Assembly: GCA_950097015.1 (NCBI GenBank)
Contig: CATNEN010000025.1
Coordinates: 1 to 64,000 of the forward strand
DNA length: 64,000 nucleotides
Origin: Macrostomum hystrix
Taxonomy: Eukaryota > Platyhelminthes > Macrostomidae
Direction: 5' to 3'
The translations under genes and the position numbers were made by a program. Positions 11,191 to 23,706 of this stretch are shown one piece after another. The notes below the pieces were generated by a model. The model was not told the DNA's origin. It worked only from the letters and a program-made list of their open reading frames with translations, and did not search any database. The first letter of the stretch is position 1. Each line of letters starts with the position of its first letter.

Positions 11191-12439
11191 GGAGGTCACT
11201 CTAATGTCTCCTGTGTCACTGACGGGCCAAGAGTCCTTCATCAGTAAGAATTTCGTCTTCTTGTCATCTCTGCTGATTAACCTTGAAGCCGGATTGCCTA
11301 CAGCTTTGAAGGCTGTCGGGCTTCAAAACTTTGTTCGACATGCTTGCCAAAAAACTTGCGTCACAATATCGACAGACAATGTCCCTCCGAGGATTTGGCG
11401 CAACTGCAGATCTCTGTCGCAAATCTAATTTGATTTTCTGAGTGAGTGACATCACTAGATTTACCGCTGAAGCCATAGAACTCAAGGATCTGGAGAGTTG
11501 GACCGATCCGGAAGCCCTGGCGCGCCCTTGTAAGGCCAGCTCAAATCACAGACTCTCATCCAAGCTACTCAAGATTGTCACACTACTCGGCGCAGTTGGC
11601 GAAGGGCGCAATCAAACGGAAATCAATATAGTCTCAGTCGGAGAAGCCCTAATAGCCAGGCCTAGTTACTGATCTGCCTCTAAGTCACTGCAAATCCTAG
11701 AGAATTTCCATTGCTAGTGAGCACAGGACTCACAGAATCCTGTCTGTATTTATTTATATACACGCGTGTGGATATCCTAATATGCAGATTTGAGAATATG
11801 GCGACACTGCTTGCTATACTTTGGTCCGCTAGTTTTCTAGTTTTCTGTTTTTATTTCGGCCGTTCGTGAAGTTGAAAAGGGAGCATAAGTTTAGTATTCC
11901 TGCCGCTTCCTATGAGACTCATTGCTGGTCAGTGGGATGCGCTGACTGTTTCTGGCTGAAGGTCCGCGCAACTGTTGCGTAATCATTCTACACTAGTCCC
12001 AAATTTGTGGGAAAATTATACAGACAACAATTTCCTCGATCAGTTTATGCATATGTATTGGGGAAGAATTTAACAAACTTTGTCTAGTCAGTGACAACTG
12101 CATTGCGGCCAAAAATTACTATGCGGATGCATGCACCCTAGTGTCCCTGGGAACAATATACTGTCTTTCACGCCCAAGCAGCCATGCTAAAACAAATCTG
12201 ATAGATCATATCTGTTAGTTAACCTCTGAGACTATGTGATTTTGTGCAATTAGATTGCATCACCTGCTTGACTGGACACTTTGTATCTGAGTTTTTCTTT
12301 TCTAGAAAATGAGACTGAATTAGAATTCTATAATTATCTGTGAGCACAATCTCGCATTGTTGTGGGCGGTGCTAAAATATGCCTGGGGAGACATATTTTT
12401 TCATCTGAATCACAGATAATCCTTATTATTAAAATGATA
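11191..12439. other. Unassigned sequence
   Basis: No tandem repeat, no recognised mobile element and no convincing exon. Short open frames (11189-11428, 11442-11672) show no domain and no useful splice sites. Confidence 0.3.
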
Positions 12440-13090
12440 GAACAAGATGAAAGAGATACGATACATTAGAGATGAGACATGGGAGAGATGAGACACGGGA
12501 CAGATGAGACACTGGAGAGATGAGACACGGGAAAGATGAGACACGGGAGAGATGAGACACAGTAGAGATGAGACACAGTAGAGATGAGACATGGGAGAGA
12601 TGAGACACAGTAGAGATGAGACACGGGAGAGATGAGACACAGGAGAGATGAGACTCGGAGAGACATGGAGAGATAAGACACGAGACAGATGAGACACGGG
12701 AGAGACGAGACACGGGAGAGATGAGAAACGGGAGAGATGAGACACGGGAGAGGAGAGACATGGAGAGATAATACACGAGAGAGAATTGAGATACGGGAGA
12801 GATGAGACACGGGAGAGATGAGACACGGGAGACGAGAGACTTGGAGAGATAATACACGAGAGAGGATGAGACACGGGAGAGATTAGACATGAAGTAGATG
12901 AGATACGGGAGAGATGAAGACACGGGAGAGATTAGACATGAAGTAGATGAGACACGAGAGAGATGAGACACGGGAGAGATGAGATACGGAGAGATGAGAC
13001 ACGGGAGAGATTAGACATGAAGTAGATGAGACACGAGAGAGATGAGATTCTGGAGAGATGAGACACAGGAGAGATTAGACATGAAGGAGA
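12440..13090. repeat. 16-bp purine-rich minisatellite array E
   Basis: About 38 copies of a 16-bp unit, GATGAGACACGGGAGA, with many point changes and small indels (AGTAGAGATGAGACA, AGAGACATGGAGAGATA). The top strand is almost all purine apart from scattered C/T. Serine-rich open frames of up to 180 codons on the minus strand follow from the repeat and are not called. Confidence 0.93.
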
Positions 13091-14860
13091 TGAGAAACGA
13101 GATGACACAGGTTGACACAGATAAGATTAAACTCATTTTCGAAGATGAGACTGCATAAAACTTAGCATTTAGCAGTGAACTCGGGCGATCGCACAAGGTA
13201 AGAGATGAGACGTTGAGATCGCAAAACTATTAAATAAGAAATCCAATGAGGTATAGCAAAGCCTTCAATATGAAATCTATTTAAAGGTGGAATATTGTTT
13301 AGCCCCAGGGTGTAGCAAACACAGATTCCCACCTATATCGTGGCGATGCAACAGTAGCGAAGCATTGAGATTGGCGGTCGCGGCTTTGTTTGCATAGACG
13401 GTCCAAACCTAAGAGAATGGCACAACTGGCAAAACACAAAGGCAATCTAGTGTATTTGGCTTACTGAGCTGAATTAATGCTAAAGAATAATGAGCTGAAA
13501 CACTCATTAGATTATTCCGAAGACCTACTGCAATGTTTTCTCTTACAACTAATGCGAAACTGGCCTCTGTTCGTGCTTTTCCCAATTTTATTTACATTTT
13601 TTCCCGATTCACTATATGTCTGCGGCCAAGGCAACAAAGTGCAGGCTTACAATTGCTGCTGCTGCTGCTGCTGCTGCTGCTAGGCCTCGAAGGCAGTCCG
13701 ACCATCTAAAAAACTACATTAATCAAGCATGTCAGCGCGAACCTTTAACTGTACCAATGGGAACACCTGGAATTGGGATTTGGCAATAGATTTTCATTGA
13801 CGTTGGGAGGTGGTGCTGTTTCTAAGAAAACCGTTAATTTAGTACACGCTTTCCAGCAAGAATGCATTCGAAGATAATCTGTGATAACATTTTCGGTAAA
13901 ACCCTTTGATTTAAGAAACTAGCCTGCTTCTAGTCTTTTTAATCCTAGTTCAATTCGGACTTTTATTGGAACAAAAAAAACATTTTTTGCCGAAAGTGAA
14001 AAATCGGGAGCTTGTTAAAATGCTAAATTTAATTTCCTTTCAAGCGCCTGTGTCCTCTAGTTCGGTACATCCCCAGGCCCGGGCCTCTGAAACACGAATC
14101 TTTCCTGCGAATTCGGTCGATGGGAAAAATTGAACAGCAGAAATTTATGTTCAACTCTCGCAAAAAACTAGATTTTCTGCACACAAACGAGGACATCATA
14201 TCCGTTGCGAAGTGTATCTCCAGCTCCGTACCTTTTTCCGATTCCGAGGTACTATTTGAAAATTCAATTTCCCATCACGCGCGCACCTAGCGGGTGGGAT
14301 GGCGGGCTGACATGGGATAAAACTCCCACTGGGCAATCCCACAGACCCACTGCGCAACCTGTCAATTTAGTTTCCTCCTATATTGCTTGGAGACAGACAG
14401 ACGAACAGGTGGATGTAAGTGACGCATTCTGCTGACTGTTGGATAGACATGGGGACAGAGGGGGAGATGGGAGGGTGGGTGGCTGCGTAAGAGGGAAATG
14501 GAATTTTGGCAGCTGTTTAGTTGTCAAGCCTCATTTTCAGCAGCAGCAGCAGCAGAAGCAGAGGAGGCAAAAACGACGATTGATAAGGTGGTAAAAAAGT
14601 AGCTTACAAACATTATTTCAGCCCTGTCAGGTGCCTGATCAGTTTGAGTAATTGTTTAACAAATAACACAGTACATACTGACTGCAGTGCGTGTGTGGAA
14701 TGCTGCTGAGAAATGATTATGCGTAACTTTTGTGCGGGTTAGTTGAGTATTCATTATTTTATTTTGGCTTAGCAAGTGTCGAGCTTTTCTAGGCTGAAAT
14801 TGAATTCCTAACCTGAATAATAATTCCCAAACTAAAATACTTAATTTCACAAACTAAATA
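13091..14860. other. Unassigned sequence with a GCT microsatellite
   Basis: Contains a (TGC)9 run at 13655-13681 and a short CAG run near 14541-14555. A 68-codon frame ends in the GCT run (poly-Cys), which is not credible as protein. No gene is supported. Confidence 0.35.
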
Positions 14861-14865
14861 CTCAT

Positions 14866-15155
14866 CCCCAGTCAGAAGCTTATCCCCCACCTAAAGCTTA
14901 ATCACCCACCTGAAACTAAATTACCTCACCTGAATCCTTATCATCCACCTGCTGAAGCTTATTCCCCATCTGAAGCTTATCCCCTGAAGCTTAATCCCAC
15001 ACCTTATGCTTTATCCCCCTGAAGCTTAATCTCACACCTGAAGCTTAATCCCCACCTGAAGCTTGATCCCCCACCTGAAGCTTGATCCCCCACCTGAAGC
15101 CTAATCCTCCATCGGAAGCTTAATCCCCACCTGAAGCTTACTCCCCCACCAGAAG
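14866..15155. repeat. About 19-bp minisatellite array G
   Basis: About 14 degenerate copies of CCCACCTGAAGCTTAATCC, each with a HindIII-type AAGCTT. The unit length varies (15-22 bp), so this is an older or less homogenised array than the others. Confidence 0.85.
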
Positions 15156-16720
15156 ATTCGAATTGCTGAGATGTGAACTCCCGACCTCTCAGTGGTGTAC
15201 GCTTAAAGCTGCCTTGTGTCTCATTTTACGTGCCACTATCTGGTTCTTGGAATCTTTAGCAACACTGGAAGCATCCGCCTGTTGCTGCTGCTGCATCAAG
15301 AATGATGCAAACCAGATTCCTTCTATAGTCAGTACCAAGGTGCTGATTATCACAGCCAATGATTTCATCTATGGGCATGGTTACCGGCAATCAACAGGAT
15401 CTTTGGCACAGCTGGCTGACTGTCGAACTGCACTCGATTATTAAGCGAAAACTGTCAGATTAACAGATTAAACCAGCGGGGACTGGGCCTAATAGATTCA
15501 AAAAGTTTCACTTGGCTTATGCAATAGGCTTCCAATTTTTTCTCACGTAATGGAAAGGAATTAGCTCTTAATTGGAAATGGGATGCTGCACATAATAAGT
15601 GTCGCCTGTTAATGGGGACAACTCTAAATTTTGTTCGGTTCAGTAGATGCACAGCACATTTTTCATCTACTCGTACGCTAGCCACTGTCGCCTCAGGGCC
15701 TTCTCGAAAAGCCGAAAGTGGACTTGGGAGAGCAGGACTGACATACTTACAACCTTACACTGCCGCATCAAACTCCAGAAGAACCGTTTCTATAATCCTA
15801 CAAAATCATCTGGCCTAAGGCTTGAAGTGTGAAATTTGCTGCAGTTTTTTCCCATCGACAAATTTCCCATCTGTAACCAACCGTTAGCTGCTAACAATGC
15901 AGAGTACTATGAAACTGAAAATGTACCTGCTTGATATTCAGAGGCCTATTTTAAAGACAGAATTGGTCGTTTTATTGGGTTCAAACCCTCAGTCCTTTTT
16001 TAACGAGAACTTCAGAATAGGGAGCTAGCTAGGAATGAGTCAGTTACAGCCAGCAAACCTGAGAAAGTTTATTTTGTTTGTGAATCACTCCTATGCAGCC
16101 ACGCAGTCACTGTGCAATCAAATGTAAGGAAAAGCGAAAATTAAACAACAACAAAAATTGACGCCGCGATCTTCGGTCGCTTTGAACGTCAGGTGACGAG
16201 CAAGTAATCAACTTTTCGAAGTCTCTCACTCGATCTCGCCGTGTCGAGTCTCCAAGGCCCGTCCGTCGGCTTTTTAATATCAACAGCGGGCTTACTCCAG
16301 CCCAACCGAGCCACTGGACATTGGCTGGATGACGCAATGCCCCGCTTCATCACCCCTCGGATGTCTGTCCCCGAGGCCATGACCTGCCCTCGCTGCGTGT
16401 CGATCTGCAGTGGCGGAGAGGTCCACCATCAGACAGCTGTTGCTCTCAGGGATATTCCAAAGCCATCACACTTCATTGTCCACTGGATTGGTTGAGTTTC
16501 GACCATTCGGGGTGGCGTTACAGCGATTGTGTAACTTAATTTCGAATCGGAAAACTTCTCTTCCACTCATTGATGTGTCCGACAGTAATTCACAGTTTGT
16601 TTTCCAGCCAGTGGCTCCATGTGACAACGAAGCTTGAAAGCTTCAAAAAACAGCATTAAATTATATATAAGTTATATTAATTTATGGATTCCTGAGTACA
16701 TAATCACACAGATAAGGTAC
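15156..16720. other. Unassigned sequence
   Basis: Several overlapping open frames of 60-93 codons on both strands, none with domain features or consistent splice signals. The stretch 16,190-16,500 is GC-richer and open on both strands, but I could not join it to any other exon. Confidence 0.3.
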
Positions 16721-16721
16721 G

Positions 16722-16915
16722 GAAGCACGCACATAGGATGTACATCAGCCCATACTTTTTCGTTGTCAATCAGTGTACATTCTGACTGTGCCTCAAAGTT
16801 GCAAACTTCCCAAGCATTCTCTCCGCAGCTGCGCCCCAAGTAAATGTGGCCTAGCCGCGGAATCGAGCTCGGGGACCTCGGTGCGAGCGGCAAACTGCCA
16901 ATCACCCCTCTAAGC
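16722..16915 (-). mobile_element. SINE-A copy, 3'-truncated, diverged
   Basis: Minus-strand SINE-A: body word GATGTACATCAGCCCATACT, CTCCGCAGCTGCGCCCCAAG, B-box complement GGAATCGAGCTCGGGGACCT and a damaged A-box complement. The part beyond the GT-rich middle (CAGCGAAATGGGCAGAATTG) is missing. It looks older than the 9.5-kb copy. Confidence 0.7.
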
Positions 16916-17630
16916 TAGGAGTTTATTTTGGCGAAATCTCCTCATTGACACAAAAATATAGAATAAGACTGAAGATATTTCCACACACAGTGGTCCAGTC
17001 ATTCAGCATATTCCGTGACAGAATTTCGTATCTTAGATCAGTGACTATAGCGAAACATTTGGACAAAAAGTGAAAGCTACAAGCGAACAAGCAAATTGAT
17101 CTCGCGTTTGTCAGAAAAGGCGCGGTGTATACTCGTGTTAGATGCCTAGATCTGTCTATAGATTAGCGCGGTAAGCAATCTAACCCTTTGAGCCATCCGT
17201 CCGTTTTGGGAATCTTATTTTTATACCCCGTTAAAATAGTCCCATAGTTGCTAAACCGTAGAATACGCTCGTACATATGAAACAGTTCGTTAATAACCTC
17301 ACTTGATGATCACCTTTCTCCTAGCAACTGACGGGACTAACGCACATCATATTTTTTTCTTTCCACATAGAAAGACAAAGAAGAGAGACAAATTCCATGT
17401 GCAGTTATCCTCTTCCCGTCTTCAACTTCATATTTGTCTCTATTGTGTGAAGTTAGCGATCGTGATTTAGCTCGTAATATACTATAGTCTTGCCAACTTT
17501 CGGGTGGATGATTAAGCCCAAAGCGTTATAGGCTGAAAACATTTCATACGCTGACATTGGAAACGGAGACGTCTATGGCAAATAGTTTGGTAGCACCCAT
17601 CCCAAGAGCAGCTTTTTCATGAACGCTATA
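16916..17630. other. Unassigned AT-rich sequence
   Basis: No gene or repeat identified. It flanks the left arm of the inverted repeat. Confidence 0.3.
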
Positions 17631-17636
17631 GGTCTG

Positions 17637-18256
17637 TCTATGGGCCAACTCGAAAATACACCTGAGAGCTTTAAAATTAGACATCTAAACACTTGTCTAT
17701 GGTTAAACCAAATGAACTCAATAAGGCTTGTAAAGTTTGCTGCCCAGAAAGTGTCACCATTTACTGTTATTGAGACATAGAAACGAGACTCCAACGTACG
17801 CGAAAAAAACGCGAGAAAAAAAGAGACATCGTTTAGCAAGCTTGGAAAAAAGTGGGCACTGGGTGACATCTCTCGAATGCTAGGGCATCAAGCGAACCTC
17901 CGTGTACAACATCTGCCACGCTTTTGATTTGGAAGTGAGTCTCTAAGCACTGCCCAGGGGTGGAACTAAGAACCAAAATCTCACCGAACCTATGAAAGAC
18001 TTTCTGCAAGCTGCGGTCGAGGAGAATCTGTTGGTCACGTTGCAACAGCTACGCAGAGACTCGCTGTCTAATTGTCCACCCCTGAGCAGTGCTTAGAGGC
18101 TCCCTTCCAAATCAAAAGCGTGGCAGATGTTGTACACGTAGGAGGTTCGCTTGATGCCCTAGCATTCGAGAGATGTCCATAGACAAGTGTTTAGATGTCT
18201 GCCCGCTGTCTAATTTCAAAGCCCGCAGGTGTATTTTCGAGTTGGCCCATAGACAG
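17637..18256. repeat. Imperfect inverted repeat (foldback), 0.6 kb
   Basis: Inner arms 17,862-17,962 and 18,077-18,175 are reverse complements at close to 90% (key words CATCAAGCGAACCT, GTGGCAGATGTTGTACACG, CCAAATCAAAAGCGTGGC). Outer arms 17,637-17,703 and 18,175-18,256 also match (CTATGGGCCAACTCGAAAAT, CATCTAAACACTTGTCTATG). The left side has about 160 extra bases between its two arm segments, which the right side lacks. The loop is about 115 bp. No transposase frame or clear target duplication was seen. A foldback or MITE remnant is possible. Confidence 0.8.
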
Positions 18257-19805
18257 CAGTCGCTGTGTGGTGCCGCAGCAAGCTCAGTGTTCAATTTAAA
18301 AGCCCGCTTTCGCAAAGGCATCGCAAAATGCTATAGAATATACGTATTCTCATGTACGAGTTAAAATCAATCGTTGTCATTCTACTCATTGATTTCCTGA
18401 ATGTTTTTTCAATCTATTTCCGCACCGATCAATAACGTGTTATCGGTGAAAGCTATTATAACCATCTTTGGAGGCTTGCAACACATTGATACATTGCCTC
18501 TTTAAAGATTCGGAAATATACAGAAACAGGGATTCGGATAGCAGTATTTTAAGTGGAACCTTTATTTCTCGCCGAAACTTTCACCAGGTGACATTCTCGA
18601 TCGCTGCACGCTGATTTTCCGGTCGGCAAATCCTCTCTTAGCAATGCGGCAGATGAGCTTTCCAAGAAATGCGCCTTCTTCTACTCATCCTTGCTGTAAA
18701 TTCCTCAACATAATTCCGTCAAACTGAGGGCACTGAGAATGGGATTTAATCCCATTTTCCCCTCTCTGACTCCCACTGCATCCTCCTCGTCTAGGTGGGA
18801 GATCCGCGGCTTGCGCCACGATCCTTGCAGCTGAGTTCCAAGACTCGGAAACTGGATAGACAGGACCCCGAATCGATGCCGGCCTCTTAAAGCTGCTGGA
18901 TATTTTCCCAACAAGGCTCCTCCTCATTTTTTTTCCAATTCTCTTTCCGTGGATAAAACTCGTCCGAGTGGCGGAATGGCGGGATATCTCAATCTGAGAA
19001 GGACTATGAAGGGGAATGGATAACCCAATCAATGGTGCGTCTGATGTGTGCGCTCTATGCAGCGGTATCAACCGTCCTTTTCGGCCCCTCCCAATCGTTT
19101 ACCGTGATTTATAGCTGGCACACTGTTAGAGCATTTTATTTTATTTTTGCGAACTTCTCCAACAAAGGTATTGGTGTCGCTCCGGTCGACTGATCAGTTT
19201 GTGCTGCTTGTCTCAGGAACAATTTATACTAGCACGGCTACTAATTTGGTTAGTACCAGTCCAGCCAAGACCACTCTATTGGTAGCTGGTCAGCAATGTG
19301 TGCTTTTCTGCTCGCTGGCTGATTAGCCTTGGGCCAGTCTTGTTTGCCCAGTGAGTCCTTCCTCCACGGGTGTATGGGGGGGTTCTCAAGATCCGCCAGT
19401 TGAGGAGAGGTTGGGAGGGGCGGCAGTTTGAGACTGATTGATGGAGCTTGGGATGCTGGCATGGCATCCTTGTCGGGACTGGATGAGCATCCTCACTTAT
19501 AGCATCATCTCACTTTTCCGATTGTAAATTTCCCAGGACACCAATCGGGGTCACCAACCCTCGGCTGATGAATCTGGCTTCTTGGAAGCCTTCTATGGCA
19601 TATTTGATAAACCAATTTGACTAACTTGGCCAACTCCACTGGCTTTGCACTTATGCTCTTTCTCAAGAAAATCTAGCGAATACTATTTATTAAGGTTCGG
19701 CCATAGACAAACATGAATTCCGGCTCGAAAAACTCCGACAGTCCCGTCCAATAACCCTCTTCTGTTTTATTTCTTCATATATTATCTTTATTAGTCTAAT
19801 CTACT
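18257..19805. other. Unassigned sequence
   Basis: No supported gene. A 128-codon minus-strand frame (18685-19071) is low in coding character. No tandem repeat until 19.8 kb. Confidence 0.3.
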
Positions 19806-19807
19806 CC

Positions 19808-22005
19808 GTGCTTCATCTCTCCCTGTCTTATCTCTTCCGGGTCTCCTCTCTCCATGTCTTATCTCTTCCGGGTCTCCTCTCTCCCTGTCTTATCTCTTCC
19901 GGGTCTCCTCTCTCCCTGTCTTATCTCTCCTAGGTCTCCTCTCTCCCTGTCTTATATCTCTTCGGTCTCCTCTCTCCCTGTCTTTTCTCTCCCTGCCTTA
20001 TCTCTCCCTGGTCTCCTCTCTCCCTGTCTTATCTCTCCCGGGTCTCCTCTCGCCCTGTCTTATCTCTCCTGAGTCTCTTCTCTCCCTGTCTTAACTCTCC
20101 TGAGTCTCCTCTCTCCCTGTCTTATCTCTCCCGGATCTTCTCTCACTGTCTTTTCTCTCCCTGTCTTATCTCTCCCTGGTCTCCTCTCTCCCTGTCTTAT
20201 CTCTCCCTGGTCTCCTCTCTCCCTGTCTTATCTCTCCCGGGTCTCCTCTCTCCCTGTCTTATCTCTCCCGGGTCTCCTCTCTCCCTGTCTTATCTCTCCC
20301 TGGTCTCCTCTCTCCCTGTCTTATCTCTCCCGGGTCTCCTCTCTCCCTGTCTTATCTCTCCCGGGTCTCCTCTCTCCCTGTCTTATCTCTCCCTGGTCTT
20401 TTCTCTCCCTGTCTTATCTCTCCCTGGTCTCCTCTCTCCCTGTCTTATCTCTCCCTGGTCTCCTCTCTCCCTGTCTTATCTCTCCCGGGTCTCCTCTCTC
20501 CCTGTCTTATCTCTCCCGGGTCTCCTCTCTCCCTGTCTTATCTCTCCCGGGTCTCCTCTCTCCCTGTCTTATCTCTCCCTGGTCTCCTCTCTCCCTGTCT
20601 TATCTCTCCCGGGTCTCCTCTCTCCCTGTCTTATCTCTCCCTGGTCTCCTCTCTCCCTGTCTTATCTCTCCCTGGTCTCCTCTCTCCCTGTCTTATCTCT
20701 CCCGGGTCTCCTCTCTCCCTGTCTTATCTCTCCCTGGTCTCCTCTCTCCCTGTCTTATCTCTCCCGGGTCTCCTCTCTCCCTGTCTTATCTCTCCCTGGT
20801 CTCCTCTCTCCCTGTCTTATCTCTCCCTGGTCTCCTCTCTCCCTGTCTTATCTCTCCCTGGTCTCCTCTCTCCCTGTCTTATCTCTCCTAGGTCTCCTCT
20901 CTCCCTGTCTTATATCTCCTAGGTCTCCTCTCTCCCTGTCTTATCTCTCCTAGGTCTCCTCTCTCCCTGTCTTATATCTCTTCGGTCTCCTCTCTCCCTG
21001 TCTTTTCTCTCCCTGCCTTATCTCTCCCTGGTCTCCTCTCTCCCTGTCTTATCTCTCCCGGGTCTCCTCTCTCCCTGTCTTATCTCTCCCGGGTCTCCTC
21101 TCTCCCTGGTCTCCTCTCTCCCTGTCTTATCTCTCCTAGGTCTCCTCTCTCCCTGTCTTATATCTCCTAGGTCTCCTCTCTCCCTGTCTTATCTCTCCTA
21201 GGTCTCCTCTCTCCCTGTCTTATATCTCTTCGGTCTCCTCTCTCCCTGTCTTATCTCTCCCTGTCTTTTCTCTCCCTGCCTTATCTCTCCCGGGTCTCCT
21301 CTCTCCCTGTCTTATCTCTCCCGGGTCTCCTCTCTCCCTGTCTTATCTCTCCCGGGTCTCCTCTCTCCCTGGTCTCCTCTCTCCCTGCCTTATCTCTCCC
21401 TGGTCTCCTCTCTCCCTGTCTTATCTCTCCCGGGTCTCCTCTCTCCCTGTCTTATCTCTCCAGGGTCTCCTCTCTCCCTGGTCTCCTCTCTCCCTGTCTT
21501 ATCTCTCCCTGGTCTCCTCTCTCCCTGTCTTATCTCTCCCTGGTCTCCTCTCTCCCTGTCTTATCTCTCCCTGGTCTCCTCTCTCCCTGTCTTATCTCTC
21601 CCTGGTCTCCTCTCTCCCTGTCTTATCTCTCCCGGGTCTCCTCTCTCCCTGGTCTCCTCTCTCCCTGTCTTATCTCTCCCTGGTCTCCTCTCTCCCTGTC
21701 TTATCTCTCCCGGGTCTCCTCTCTCCCTGTCTTATCTCTCCCGGTCTCCTCTCTCCCTGTCTTATCTCTCCCTGTCTTATCTCTCCCTGGTCTCCTCTCT
21801 CCCTGTCTTTTCTCTCCCGGGTCTCCTCTCTCCCTGTCTTAACTCTCCTGAGTCTCCTCTCTCCCTGTCTTTTCTCTCCCGGGTCTCCTCTCTCCCTGTC
21901 TTATCTCTCCCTGTCTTATCTCTCCCTGGTCTCCTCTCTCCCTGTCTTTTCTCTCCCGGGTCTCCTCTCTCCCTGTCTTAACTCTCCTGAGTCTCCTCTA
22001 TCTAC
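19808..22005. repeat. 31-bp pyrimidine-rich minisatellite array H
   Basis: About 70 copies of a 31-bp unit (CTCCCTGTCTTATCTCTCCC, then GGGTCTCCTCT). The main alternation is CCCGGGTC versus CCCTGGTC, with rarer CCTAGGTC, TTATATCTCTTCGGTC and TCTTTTCTC forms. A variant block starting near 20,878 recurs near 21,126 (248 bp = 8 units) and in part near 19,915, so blocks of units were duplicated. The top strand is strongly polypyrimidine. Confidence 0.96.
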
Positions 22006-22855
22006 TCTACTCCACTGTTGTGTGTTTCAAGCAAATAACAGGCCAATGATAAGAAGTACTCACAATAGAATGAGAAGCTGCTGAGTCATTTGTTCATTCC
22101 TGAATTGTGATTTATGATCCATCAATGCAAGCCAATAATAAGGTCGAAAAAAGAAGCTGTGTGTTGATCAGCGATCGAGTTTTCAATGGAAAAGAAGAGA
22201 AAGGGAAATAATCTGTCGCAGCGATTACGTCAGCAGAGTGGGGGGACAGGATTTGACGGGATTGCCTGGTACCAGCCAGTCCTCCTCACTTCAAGTCACT
22301 TCGCTAATCGTTTGTGGCAATCAATTCAATTGAAATTAAAGACTTCGGCTGTCCACTCCGAGGGGCGGACCGATTTTCTCCCTTCAAATCCGCACCAAAT
22401 AATCCCACTTTCCATAGCGGGACTGGGGCAAATCTTTCTGGCTCTGCCCTCGGAGTCCGCGTGAAAATTCATATTTTACTGGGACTCAAAGCCTTGGAAA
22501 ACTGGCTCCACGCTGGCTCAGCAATTTCTGGGAAGTGGGTCGGCTGTGTTGCGCAATGGGGTTTTCAAGTCTCCACAATTTCGCGCATGCAGATTGAAGG
22601 TGAGTTTAGTATGCTCAACTAAATAAATCTGGATGAGCAGAATAGGAGGGCTGGCATTGTTGCAGATGAGCAACTCAACTGGGCAAAGCCACAAATCCCA
22701 TTATTCGGTGGTAAGCTTCTACTTGAGAAAGATTTAAGTACATTTTTGCTCTGAACTGCTGCGAGTTCTGCTTGATTGAATTTGGCCTCAAATGGCTCCC
22801 GGAATAACTAGAGCTGCTAGCTTTGCCCCCGGGCGATTTTAACACAATCCGCCGT
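22006..22855. other. Unassigned sequence
   Basis: No supported gene. Two overlapping open frames (22186-22464, 22314-22622) without recognisable features. Confidence 0.3.
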
Positions 22856-22902
22856 TAGATAGATAGATAGTTAGATAGATATATAGATAGATAGATAGAT
22901 AT

Positions 22903-22934
<32 letters not shown>

Positions 22935-23109
22935 TTAGATAGATAGATAGATAGATATATAGATAGATAGATAGATATATAGATAGATAGATAGATAGAT
23001 AGATAGTTAGATAGATAGATAGATAGATATATAGATAGATAGATAGATAGATAGATATATAGATAGATAGATAGATGATAGATAGATGATAGATAGATGA
23101 TAGATAGAT

Positions 23110-23140
<31 letters not shown>

Positions 23141-23188
23141 GATAGATAGATGATAGATAGATAGATGATAGATAGATGATAGATAGAT

Positions 23189-23219
<31 letters not shown>

Positions 23220-23290
23220 GATAGATAGATGATAGATGATAGATAGATAGAAAGATGTTCTGGTTTTTTGTCAGTCAGTCAGTCAGCCAG
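22856..23290. repeat. GATA microsatellite with a short CAGT run
   Basis: (GATA)n with regular ATAT and GATGATA interruptions from 22,856 to 23,252, the interruptions themselves recurring in blocks. It is followed by (CAGT)n at about 23,267-23,290. Confidence 0.97.
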
Positions 23291-23706
23291 TCAGTCAAAC
23301 TATTTCTAACACTATTTCTAAGACTGGGCCAATAATAGTGTCCATTTCCTGCTATAATGGATCATGGCGCTGACTTGCGTAACATCAGACAAACCTGATA
23401 CAGGGACCCCAACAAATTCTTTTGTTCAATTTCAACTTCCATTTCCTCTATTTTATAATCGTCTAATTTTTTGGCTTTAATGCAGTAATTTTTGTCGCAG
23501 AAAGTGACACTTTTAGTGTTTAGTCCCTGTTCCGCATTGTCTGCCAGCGGAACTCTGATAAATGCCTTTTAGGGCCCACCCTAATGTATCGTTTCCATTT
23601 TTATAGTGAGGCAATTATAAAAATGCTCAATACGTAAGTTTAATGAGCAAACATGATTTATATAGTGTGACTGAACCAAGACCATCGGCTGACAAATTAA
23701 CATACA
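23291..23706. other. Unassigned AT-rich spacer
   Basis: Between the GATA microsatellite and array J; nothing identified. Confidence 0.35.

Noticed and set aside
12410-12971. Overlapping minus-strand frames rich in SHLSRVSS
   Set aside because: Three frames are open at once because of the purine-rich 16-bp repeat; no coding signal.
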